A stretch of 64,000 nt of DNA, taken from UBA1219 sp045601425 (lineage in GTDB: Bacteria > Bacteroidota > Bacteroidia > Bacteroidales > P3). Made by a program: the position numbers and the translations under genes. Positions 50,608 to 57,981 of this stretch are shown here, piece after piece. Below the pieces are notes generated by a model. The model did not search any database. It worked only from the letters and a program-made list of their open reading frames with translations, and was not told where the DNA came from. The stretch lies in NCBI GenBank assembly GCA_045601425.1, contig JAZRZP010000020.1, positions 1 to 64,000 of the forward strand, written 5' to 3'. The first letter of the stretch is position 1. Each line of letters begins with the position of its first letter.

Positions 50608-51366
50608 ATGCCAACATACGGATTCTGCCATCTTCCCGCCGCACCTCTGCGCAAAGAGCCCTCCGATGCATCTGAAATGGTATCCCAGCTGCTCTTCGGC
50701 GAATGTTTCCGGATTCTTGAAAACAACGGGAAATGGATCTGCATCGAAAATCTGAGCGACGCTTACCGCGGCTACCTCGGCAGCAAACAATATATCGAAA
50801 TCGGCAAAGACGAAGCAGAATGCTTTTCAGACAGCTCTTTCGTCTCCGACTCCGTTCTTGACAGTATCATGCTGAACGGGAACCGAATGCTTGTCCCGAT
50901 GGGTAGCCACATCCCTCTGCAAAAAACACTGAATTTCAACAAATTGGAAATCAGCCATAACATAAATAAACATCATGCATCTCTGCTCGAAACAGCCCGA
51001 AAGCTCCTCAATTCACCCTACCTGTGGGGAGGAAAGACCTGCATGGGAATCGACTGTTCCGGCTTCACCCAAACGGTTTTCTCCACGCAAGGAATAAAAC
51101 TCAAACGCGACGCTTCGCAGCAGGTGACGCAAGGAGCGGAAATAGCTTCGCTGAAACTCGCGTGTCCCGGCGACCTGTGTTTCTTCGACAATGCAGAAGG
51201 GAAAATAATACATGTTGGAATCCTGTGCGGCAACGGTGAAATCATCCACGCTTCCGGCTGCGTACGCATCGACACGATTGACGGAAACGGCATTCTCAAC
51301 CGCAACACCTTGAATTATACCCACCATTTGGCAAAAATATGCCGCATTCAGCCGTTTTTTCGATAA
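50608..51366 (+). CDS. NlpC/P60-family cell-wall peptidase with N-terminal SH3-like domains
   Basis: A 252-aa protein. Residues about 1-105 read as one or two SH3-type modules (PAAPLRKEPSDASEMVSQLLFGECF, then GYLGSKQY). Residues about 120-250 are NlpC/P60: catalytic C150 (GIDCSGFTQ), H202 (IIHVGIL) and H214 (EIIHASG). It resembles YkfC-type dipeptidyl-peptidase VI enzymes, which cut gamma-D-Glu-diamino acid bonds of released murein peptides. No signal peptide is visible, which fits cytoplasmic peptide recycling. It is 23 bp after the DUF4294 gene. Confidence 0.9.
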   Translation: MPTYGFCHLPAAPLRKEPSDASEMVSQLLFGECFRILENNGKWICIENLSDAYRGYLGSKQYIEIGKDEAECFSDSSFVSDSVLDSIMLNGNRMLVPMGSHIPLQKTLNFNKLEISHNINKHHASLLETARKLLNSPYLWGGKTCMGIDCSGFTQTVFSTQGIKLKRDASQQVTQGAEIASLKLACPGDLCFFDNAEGKIIHVGILCGNGEIIHASGCVRIDTIDGNGILNRNTLNYTHHLAKICRIQPFFR

Positions 51367-51373
51367 AAAAACG

Positions 51374-51381
51374 TATCTTTG
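51374..51381 (+). promoter_or_regulatory. -7 element before HAD phosphatase gene
   Basis: TATCTTTG, 47 bp before the ATG at 51429, beginning 7 bp after the NlpC/P60 stop. Confidence 0.65.
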
Positions 51382-51428
51382 CACTCCGAAAAAACGGTGA
51401 CATTATTTTCAAATCACAATCTAAACAC

Positions 51429-52079
51429 ATGGAAATCAAAAACATAATATTTGACCTCGGCGGAGTTATTTACGACATCCGCTACGAAAACATAGCAGAT
51501 AAATTCCGCGAATACGGCCTCAACGACTTTGAACGCTACTACACACAAGCCGCACAGTCCAACGCCATCGACCTATTCGAAGAGGGCAAAATGTCAATAC
51601 CTGAATTCAGGAGCTACATACGCAGCATTTCGGATATAGAACTCACCGATGAACAGATTGACAACGCATGGAACGCAATACTTATCGGCGTACCGAAAAC
51701 CCGTTGGAACTTGCTCGGAAAGCTCCGCGTGAAATACAACACCTTCCTGTTCAGCAATACCAACCAGCTCAACTACGAATGCTTCATTTCCGAAACAGAA
51801 AAAAAATACGGGTTCAACCTGTTCGATGTTTCTTTCAAGAAAGCATACTTCTCGCAGCTCATGGGTACAAGAAAACCCAAAATCGACGGATTTCTGACTA
51901 TAGTGTCCGAAAACAGCCTCAACCCTGAAGAGACGCTTTTCATTGACGACAATCCCATCAACGCAGAAGCTGCACGCAAAGCAGGCCTGCACGCCTATCA
52001 CCTTGCAAAGCCCAAGCGTATGGAAGACTTGTTCACATCGCGTCTGACGCTTGCCCCTGAAGTGTTGAATTCGCTGTAA
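51429..52079 (+). CDS. HAD-family phosphatase (YihX-like)
   Basis: A 216-aa HAD-superfamily subfamily IA hydrolase. Motif I FDLGGVIYDI (nucleophile Asp with Gly at +2, as in the YihX group), motif II FLFSNTNQ, motif III Lys in GTRKPKIDGF and motif IV FIDDNPINAEAA are all present. YihX dephosphorylates glucose 1-phosphate; the substrate here is open. The ATG at 51429 follows a good -7 box; the longer frame would run back into the NlpC/P60 gene. Confidence 0.9.
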   Translation: MEIKNIIFDLGGVIYDIRYENIADKFREYGLNDFERYYTQAAQSNAIDLFEEGKMSIPEFRSYIRSISDIELTDEQIDNAWNAILIGVPKTRWNLLGKLRVKYNTFLFSNTNQLNYECFISETEKKYGFNLFDVSFKKAYFSQLMGTRKPKIDGFLTIVSENSLNPEETLFIDDNPINAEAARKAGLHAYHLAKPKRMEDLFTSRLTLAPEVLNSL

Positions 52080-52098
52080 CGGTTTAAAAACACACAAT

Positions 52099-53334
52099 TT
52101 GGAACTCACTTCGGCAAAATACAGGTACCATCGTTTCGGCAACGGCATACGTCTGGTGTACAGACAGAACTGCTCACCCGTCACCCATTGCGGTGTCTTC
52201 ATAAACGTGGGCTCCCGCGACGAAGACAAAGACGAAGAAGGCATGGCCCACTTCATCGAACACTGTATTTTCAAGGGAACCGAACACCGCAAGTCATATC
52301 ATATACTGAGCCGCATCGACGGAGTTGGCGGAGAACTCAACGCCTACACCACAAAAGAAGAGACCTGCGTATATGCCTCGGCTCTGAACCAGCATCTGGA
52401 ACGCTGTCTGGAATTGTTTGCCGACATACTTTTCTGCTCAACATTCCCAATCAGGGAACTCAACAAAGAACGTGAGGTAATAGTAGATGAAATAAATTCA
52501 TACAAAGACACCCCTTCGGAACTGATTTTCGACGACTTCGAAGAACTGTGCTTCGCTTCGCACCAGCTTTCGCACAACATTCTCGGATCTCCGAAAAACG
52601 TACGGAAATTTACTCCCGAAAACGTGCGGAAGTTCATGGAAAAACACTATACTACCGACAAAATGGTGATTTCCGTGGTGGGCAATGCCGATTTCGAAAA
52701 AGTCGTGCGTCTCTGCGAAAAACATTTCGGTTCACAGCCGGCTACGGTATCGGCACCGAAACGAGGCACACACCCCGACTTCCATGTGTTCAACCAAACC
52801 AAAAACAAGCACATACATCAGGTACACGGACTTATCGGCTGCCAAGCATACAGTTCTTTCGATGACAAAAGGACCGTATTCACCCTCATAAACAACATAC
52901 TCGGCGGCCCTGCCATGAATTCGAGACTCAACATAGCCATACGCGAGAAATTCGGGCTTTGCTACAACATCGAATCTCAATACTCCGTATTCAGCGACAC
53001 CGGACTCTTTTACGTATATGTCGCAACCGAGCCCAATTTCAAAGACAAAATCATTGAACTGATTTTCAAGGAACTTTCTCTTTTTAAGGAAAACGTAATA
53101 AGCGACACCAAGCTGCGCATGGCCAAACAGCAGCTCATTGCACAAATGGCCATAAACAACGAGCAACCGCTGAACGAAATGCAATCGGTAGGCAAGAGTC
53201 TCATGATTTACGACAGAGTAGATTCCATGGAGGAAATCATCGATGATTTGGAAAAAATAACGCCTCAGCACATCGCTGACGTTGCAGGCGAAATTTTCGA
53301 CGAGAACAGATTCAGCCAGCTTTTCTACCTATAA
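52099..53334 (+). CDS. M16-family zinc metallopeptidase
   Basis: A 411-aa protein with the inverted zinc motif H51-F-I-E54-H55 (GMAHFIEHCIFKGTEH) and the third ligand Glu in NKEREVIVDEINSYKDTPSE; the C-terminal half lacks a metal site, as usual for the two-domain M16B fold. No signal peptide is seen, so it is probably cytoplasmic. The start is TTG at 52099, 19 bp after the HAD gene: the start MELTSAKYRYHRFGNGIRLVY fits the family, and the next ATG is at the catalytic motif. Processing peptidase-like role inferred. Confidence 0.92.
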   Translation: MELTSAKYRYHRFGNGIRLVYRQNCSPVTHCGVFINVGSRDEDKDEEGMAHFIEHCIFKGTEHRKSYHILSRIDGVGGELNAYTTKEETCVYASALNQHLERCLELFADILFCSTFPIRELNKEREVIVDEINSYKDTPSELIFDDFEELCFASHQLSHNILGSPKNVRKFTPENVRKFMEKHYTTDKMVISVVGNADFEKVVRLCEKHFGSQPATVSAPKRGTHPDFHVFNQTKNKHIHQVHGLIGCQAYSSFDDKRTVFTLINNILGGPAMNSRLNIAIREKFGLCYNIESQYSVFSDTGLFYVYVATEPNFKDKIIELIFKELSLFKENVISDTKLRMAKQQLIAQMAINNEQPLNEMQSVGKSLMIYDRVDSMEEIIDDLEKITPQHIADVAGEIFDENRFSQLFYL

Positions 53335-53349
53335 AACATTAAGCACCAC

Positions 53350-54291
53350 ATGGTTAGAGGTTTAGTTACAAAAACAACGGGAAAATGGTACAAGGTACTT
53401 GCAGACGACGGCACCCTTTTTGACTGCCGTCTGCGGGGCAACTTCAGAATGCACGGTAGCAAAAGCACTAACCCCATTGCCGTAGGTGACCATGTGGAAC
53501 TGGAAGTACAATCCACCGACGGTACAGGCCTGATAACCGCTGTCGAAGACCGGTGCAACTGTATCATACGCCGTGCCACGAAACTCTCGAAACAGACCCA
53601 CATCATCGCCGCCAACCTCGATCAGGTATGCCTTGTCGTAACATTAGGCTTTCCACGCACGTCAACGGGTTTCATCGACCGCTTTCTGGTAACTGCCGAA
53701 GCCTACCGCATTCCCGCCATTCTGGTTTTCAACAAAACCGACCTCTACAACGATGAACTCTGGGAATACCAGAAAGAATTCGCCTCAATCTACGAAAAGG
53801 CAGGATACACTTGCGTGGAAGTTTCGGCCACAAAAAAACACAACTTGGAACAGCTGGAAAAACTCATAGTCGGCAAAACCACTCTTTTTTCCGGACATTC
53901 AGGTGTCGGCAAATCGGCTTTGCTCAACGCCATCTCACCCGGATTGGGACTGAAAGTGAGCGATGTCTCCATGTCAAGCCTCAAAGGCAAGCACACAACG
54001 ACTTTCGCCGAACTTTTCCCCTTCGGAGAAAACGGCCATATCATCGACACTCCGGGAATAAAGGAGTTTGGAATGGTGGATTTCTCGAAGGAAGAAGTAT
54101 CACATTTCTTTCCTGAAATGCGGCAGGTTCTGCATGCCTGCAAATTTTCCAACTGCACCCACGAACACGAACCCGGCTGTGCCGTGAAAAAAGCCGTGAA
54201 CGACGGACTCATCGCCGACTCGCGATACAGCAACTACCTGAACATAATCCACGGCGAGGAAATGGAACTCGAAGACTGGCAGACACGATGA
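53350..54291 (+). CDS. rsgA: Ribosome small-subunit-dependent GTPase A
   Basis: A 313-aa circularly permuted GTPase that helps 30S maturation. An N-terminal OB fold (GLVTKTTGKWYKV) is followed by G4 NKTDL, G1 GHSGVGKSALLN and G3 DTPGIKEFG in permuted order. The C-terminal zinc site reads CKFSNCTHEHEPGC. It is 15 bp after the M16 gene and 43 bp before the thioesterase gene. Confidence 0.97.
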   Translation: MVRGLVTKTTGKWYKVLADDGTLFDCRLRGNFRMHGSKSTNPIAVGDHVELEVQSTDGTGLITAVEDRCNCIIRRATKLSKQTHIIAANLDQVCLVVTLGFPRTSTGFIDRFLVTAEAYRIPAILVFNKTDLYNDELWEYQKEFASIYEKAGYTCVEVSATKKHNLEQLEKLIVGKTTLFSGHSGVGKSALLNAISPGLGLKVSDVSMSSLKGKHTTTFAELFPFGENGHIIDTPGIKEFGMVDFSKEEVSHFFPEMRQVLHACKFSNCTHEHEPGCAVKKAVNDGLIADSRYSNYLNIIHGEEMELEDWQTR

Positions 54292-54334
54292 AAACAACGA
54301 CACCACAATAACATTGCAAACAGACCCTTGATTT

Positions 54335-54739
54335 ATGGAAACATTCAAGCACATACTTCCGTTGCAGATACGGTTCAACGACATTGACATGATGGGACAT
54401 GTGAACAATGCCGTTCTCATGGAATTTTTCGACTACGGCAAGATGAAATATTTCGACACAGTGGGAATAGACGTAGAAAAAACAAACAGCACCCTCGTCA
54501 TTGTTCACTACGAAGTCGATTTCCGCGGACAGGTAACATTGCATTCAAACGCCCAAGTATGCACCAAAGCAGTGCATTTCGGCGAAAAAAGCATTCACAT
54601 ACTTCAGCACATAGTCTGCGACGGTGAAGTAAAAGTCGTATGCCGCACCGTGATGTCTGGCTACAACAAAACCACTCGTGAATCGGAAATCATTTCCGAA
54701 AAAATTAAAAATGAACTGCTGAAATACGAAGAAAATTAA
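54335..54739 (+). CDS. Acyl-CoA thioesterase, hotdog fold (4HBT/YbgC-like)
   Basis: A 134-aa single hotdog domain. LQIRFNDIDMMGHVNNAVLMEFFDYGKMKYF contains the Asp of the 4HBT active site and the HVNN motif; VIVHYEVDFRGQV fits the second strand. YbgC-like enzymes hydrolyse acyl-CoA esters. Probably co-transcribed with rsgA. Confidence 0.88.
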   Translation: METFKHILPLQIRFNDIDMMGHVNNAVLMEFFDYGKMKYFDTVGIDVEKTNSTLVIVHYEVDFRGQVTLHSNAQVCTKAVHFGEKSIHILQHIVCDGEVKVVCRTVMSGYNKTTRESEIISEKIKNELLKYEEN

Positions 54740-54748
54740 AAAAATACG

Positions 54749-54756
54749 TATATTTG
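54749..54756 (+). promoter_or_regulatory. -7 element before coiled-coil exported protein
   Basis: TATATTTG, 67 bp before the ATG at 54824 and 9 bp after the thioesterase stop. Confidence 0.6.
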
Positions 54757-54823
54757 CATTTCGTCCTGATTGGACACTTTATTTATAACAAATTGAATTT
54801 TAACACATTAAAAAAATATCATT

Positions 54824-55561
54824 ATGATTAAAAGAGTCTTATCACTGGCCATTGCAACACTTGTGTGTGTAGGCCTGAAAGCACAGTCCGTTGAAACCGT
54901 GCAAATAAAAATCGGCGATGGTGCCGAACGTGCATATCAGGTTGCCATCAACCACAACAGCGAGCTTACTCAGAATGCACTTAAACACCGTCTGGAAAAA
55001 GAAGGAAAGCTGAAAAGCAAGAAAAAAGACGGCTTTATCGCTTACCTCGACCAAACTTACAACACTCTTTGCTCTTCGGCAATAAACCTTTACACCAAGG
55101 TTGAAGAACAGGGCAAAAAAGGCGACAAGGCAGCCATCGTTACGATGTGTGCCAAACCTATGGACCTCACCGTTGACGTAAACGTCGTAAATTCTGCAGT
55201 AATACAGTTCCTTGAAGGTTTCTCTCTCTATGTTGACAAATACGAAGCTCTCGAGAAAATGGAAGTGGAACAGGAAAACCTGAAAAAAGCTCAAAAAGTT
55301 CAGGAAAAAGCCCTTTCTGAAAAGGAAAAAATAGAAAAGAACATAAAGAAAGACCAAGATAAAATCAACGACAAGAAAAAAGACATCGAAAAATACAAGG
55401 AAAAAATAAAAGACTGCGAGAAAGACATCAAGGACTTGGAAAACGAAATCAAGAAAAACACCGATAAGAAAGCCGAAGCCGAAAAATCGCTTCAGGAAGC
55501 CAACGACAATGTAAAAGCCGTTGAAACAGAAGTTAAGAAATACGAAGCTCTTTCGAAATAA
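54824..55561 (+). CDS. Exported protein with long C-terminal coiled coil, function unknown
   Basis: A 245-aa protein with signal peptide MIKRVLSLAIATLVCVGLKAQ. Residues about 22-140 form a mixed domain (VQIKIGDGAERAYQVAINHNSEL and following). Residues about 145-245 are a very Lys/Glu-rich coiled coil (EKIEKNIKKDQDKINDKKKD and similar). I do not recognise the family. It stands alone, with its own promoter box and a hairpin terminator. A periplasmic structural or adaptor role is possible. Confidence 0.78.
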   Translation: MIKRVLSLAIATLVCVGLKAQSVETVQIKIGDGAERAYQVAINHNSELTQNALKHRLEKEGKLKSKKKDGFIAYLDQTYNTLCSSAINLYTKVEEQGKKGDKAAIVTMCAKPMDLTVDVNVVNSAVIQFLEGFSLYVDKYEALEKMEVEQENLKKAQKVQEKALSEKEKIEKNIKKDQDKINDKKKDIEKYKEKIKDCEKDIKDLENEIKKNTDKKAEAEKSLQEANDNVKAVETEVKKYEALSK

Positions 55562-55582
55562 GGCTCCGGTTCTTGAACTTGC

Positions 55583-55618
55583 AAAAAAAAATCCTCCGCA
55601 AAACGGAGGATTTTTTTT
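55583..55618. terminator. Bidirectional terminator between coiled-coil gene and nqrF
   Basis: Arms ATCCTCCG (55591-55598) and CGGAGGAT (55604-55611), loop CAAAA, flanked by A-run and T-run. Between converging genes. Confidence 0.9.
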
Positions 55619-55638
55619 GCAGTTGCCCAAGTGAAAAA

Positions 55639-56877
55639 TCAATTTCCAAAGTCGTCAAACATGATGTTTTCCTTCGGCACGCCGAGACTGTCGAGCATTT
55701 TCACCACAGCTGCTGTCATGGGGCCGGGACCGCAGAGATAGTATTCCACCTCTTCGGGTGCTGGATGATTTTTCAGATAGTTGTCGAAAATAACCTGATG
55801 TATAAATCCTGTATGTCCGTTCCAATTGTCGTCGGGCAAGGGTTCCGAAAGAGCCACGTTGAACGAGAAGTTATCGTTTTCCCGGGCTATCTCTTCAAAA
55901 TCGGACATGTAAAAAAGTTCTTTCAGCGAGCGTCCGCCATACCAGAAAGTGGTTTTGCGTGCAGTGTGCTTTGTCTTGAACAGGTCGAATATGTGAGAAC
56001 GCATCGGAGCCATGCCGGCACCGCCGCCGATGAACATGATTTCGCTGTCGGTATCCTTGATGTGGAATTCTCCGTAAGGACCGGAAAGCATCACCTTGTC
56101 GCCGGGTTTCAGCGACCAGATGTATGAAGAGCAGATGCCGGGATTTACCTTCCTGAAACCGCCTTTCTGGCGGTCCAACGGTGGTGTGGCTATACGCACG
56201 TTGAGCATCACCACATTGCCTTCGGCCGGATGGTTGGCCATGGAATAGGCACGCACACACGGTTCGGGATTTTTCATTACAAGGTCCCACATTCCGAATC
56301 TGTCCCAATCGCCACGGTATTTCTCGTCAACAACGATGTCCCTGTATGCCACTTCGGTTTTAGGCACGTCAATTTGTATGTATCCTCCCGACTGGAAATC
56401 AAGATATTCCCCCTCGGGAAGCTTCACTACGAATTCACGTATGAAAGTGGCCACATTCCGTGTGGAAACGACCTCGCACTCCCATTTCTTTATACTAAGA
56501 ATGGCCTGAGGAACGGCAATTTTCATGTTTTCCTTCACTTTCACCTGACATCCCAGTCGCCAGTGTTCCTGAATCTGTTTGCGGGTAAAAAAAACGACTT
56601 CGGTAGGCAGGATGTTTCCTCCGCCCTCCAGAACCTGACATTTGCATTGGCCACACGAACCTTTGCCGCCACATGCCGACGGCAGATATATGCCCTGTTC
56701 CGAAAGGGTCGAAATAAGCGAATTTCCGGTAGGAACAGTCAGTTCACGGTCACCGTTGACCGTTATCGTCACATCGCCTTGCGGTATGAGTCTAGCTCTG
56801 AGCCACAGCAGCAGAGCCACCAGAAGCAATATGATTGCCAAAAACACTGTCAGAGATACGAGTATTGTCCTTAACAT
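55639..56877 (-). CDS. nqrF: Na+-translocating NADH:quinone reductase subunit F
   Basis: A 412-aa protein, the electron entry subunit of Na+-NQR. One N-terminal membrane helix (about 3-27), a 2Fe-2S ferredoxin domain with C69, C75, C78 and C110, then an FAD domain (RAYSMANHP) and an NADH domain (GGGAGMAPMRSH, YYLCGPGPM) ending FDDFGN. Length and Cys spacing match NqrF. In most genomes nqrF closes an nqrABCDEF operon; here the gene before it, 8 bp away, is a LytTR-type membrane regulator and no nqrA-E is in the window. Confidence 0.95.
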   Translation of the reverse strand: MLRTILVSLTVFLAIILLLVALLLWLRARLIPQGDVTITVNGDRELTVPTGNSLISTLSEQGIYLPSACGGKGSCGQCKCQVLEGGGNILPTEVVFFTRKQIQEHWRLGCQVKVKENMKIAVPQAILSIKKWECEVVSTRNVATFIREFVVKLPEGEYLDFQSGGYIQIDVPKTEVAYRDIVVDEKYRGDWDRFGMWDLVMKNPEPCVRAYSMANHPAEGNVVMLNVRIATPPLDRQKGGFRKVNPGICSSYIWSLKPGDKVMLSGPYGEFHIKDTDSEIMFIGGGAGMAPMRSHIFDLFKTKHTARKTTFWYGGRSLKELFYMSDFEEIARENDNFSFNVALSEPLPDDNWNGHTGFIHQVIFDNYLKNHPAPEEVEYYLCGPGPMTAAVVKMLDSLGVPKENIMFDDFGN

Positions 56878-56885
56878 ATTGTATA

Positions 56886-57728
56886 TCAGTTGGTGAATTT
56901 TTCCAATACTTTGTCGGCATAAGTTTTGGAGACAGGCAAATCGGGCACGTCCTTGCTGTCGAGCTCAACGAACAAGCTGTCTTTTTCCTTCTTAAGCACC
57001 TTTACTTTCTTGAAATTTATGATGTACGACCTGTGGCATCTTACGAGGTCGGAGTCGATGTCCATGGTTTCTATGTTCTTCAGCGTGTTGCGTATGCAGA
57101 ACTTAGTTATTTTCTCCTTGTTTTCATAGCAAATGTTCACGTAGTTGTCGGCGGCTTCGATGTAGAAAAGGCTGTCTATTTTTATTGAAAGTTTCAGGTT
57201 GCCTTTTTCATCGGTAAAGAGCAGTTGCCGGTGTTCGTCTTTTTCGGCAACGATGCCGCTTCGGCTTTTTATACGCTCTATGGCTTTTTCACGGTCTTTC
57301 AGTTCGAAATAGAGCGTGGTTATGATGTATGGGAACAGCAGAATGAGCGCCGAATAGATGAAGGTGTCGCCCAAAATCTCGAAATACCCCTGCGTGCGGG
57401 TTCCGACAAGGTAGGCAAAAAGGTTGCAGAACATTGAAATGGCTGCGATTTCGCACAGAATCCAGAACATGTACGATGTGTAGGTGAGCAGGTTGTTCCG
57501 TTTGCAGTAAAGCCACATCAGGAAGCGGCTTATGGCCAGCACCACCAGACCTATGGAGCAGATGATGGCGGCATAGGCGGCAAACCGGTCGCGGGAAATG
57601 GCCAGAAATGTCGGCGACTCGAAAGGTTTGAACAACAGAATGAACGCAAATGCGAATATTGCCGTGAAAAGAATCAGCAGCGCACCGTTCGCCAGTTTCA
57701 CCAAATTGTTCGGTATTTTTTTCGTCAT
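56886..57728 (-). CDS. LytTR-family regulator with four membrane helices
   Basis: A 280-aa protein. Four hydrophobic segments fill residues about 12-145, then a short linker helix and a C-terminal LytTR DNA-binding domain (about 180-280: DSLFYIEAADNYVNICYENKEKITKFCIRNTLKNIE, LVRCHRSYIINFKKVK). This is a one-component membrane-bound regulator without kinase or receiver. The ATG at 57728 is used because the TTG 9 bp upstream is non-canonical. It lies 8 bp before nqrF, with a -7 box upstream, and is divergent from an acyl-CoA ligase. Confidence 0.9.
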   Translation of the reverse strand: MTKKIPNNLVKLANGALLILFTAIFAFAFILLFKPFESPTFLAISRDRFAAYAAIICSIGLVVLAISRFLMWLYCKRNNLLTYTSYMFWILCEIAAISMFCNLFAYLVGTRTQGYFEILGDTFIYSALILLFPYIITTLYFELKDREKAIERIKSRSGIVAEKDEHRQLLFTDEKGNLKLSIKIDSLFYIEAADNYVNICYENKEKITKFCIRNTLKNIETMDIDSDLVRCHRSYIINFKKVKVLKKEKDSLFVELDSKDVPDLPVSKTYADKVLEKFTN

Positions 57729-57748
57729 TTTTCTCAAATTTTGAAATG

Positions 57749-57756
57749 CAAAAATA
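57749..57756 (-). promoter_or_regulatory. -7 element of the LytTR-nqrF unit
   Basis: Minus-strand TATTTTTG, 20 bp before the ATG at 57728. A TTTG at 57779-57782 lies 22 bp upstream, slightly long for a -33 spacing. Confidence 0.6.
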
Positions 57757-57792
57757 CGATTTTTTTTTCAAACGACCCCAAAAAAACAGCGT

Positions 57793-57854
57793 GGGGTGAA
57801 ATTTCAGGTATGTATTTTTTACGAATTTCACCCCTACAGGCGATTTTTCACCCC
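57793..57854. repeat. Three GGGGTGAAA-type boxes in the LytTR/acyl-CoA ligase intergenic region
   Basis: GGGGTGAAATT (57793-57803) and its exact inverted copy AATTTCACCCC (57824-57834) are 20 bp apart; a third copy TTTCACCCC lies at 57846-57854. They stand upstream of the LytTR promoter and the ligase promoter. Possible operator for a dimeric regulator. Confidence 0.6.
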
Positions 57855-57922
57855 GCATTTTGCGTTTTTATCACATATACATTGCTCAAACACCATTTTT
57901 CCCGTCCAGAATAAAAACTTTG

Positions 57923-57930
57923 TACTTTTG
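57923..57930 (+). promoter_or_regulatory. -7 element of the acyl-CoA ligase gene
   Basis: TACTTTTG, 51 bp before the ATG at 57982; no TTTG at -33, which may mean an activator is used. Confidence 0.6.
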
Positions 57931-57981
57931 CAACGTCGGAATTTGTTTCCGACGGCAAAAAAAACAGAAAAATCAAAGATA

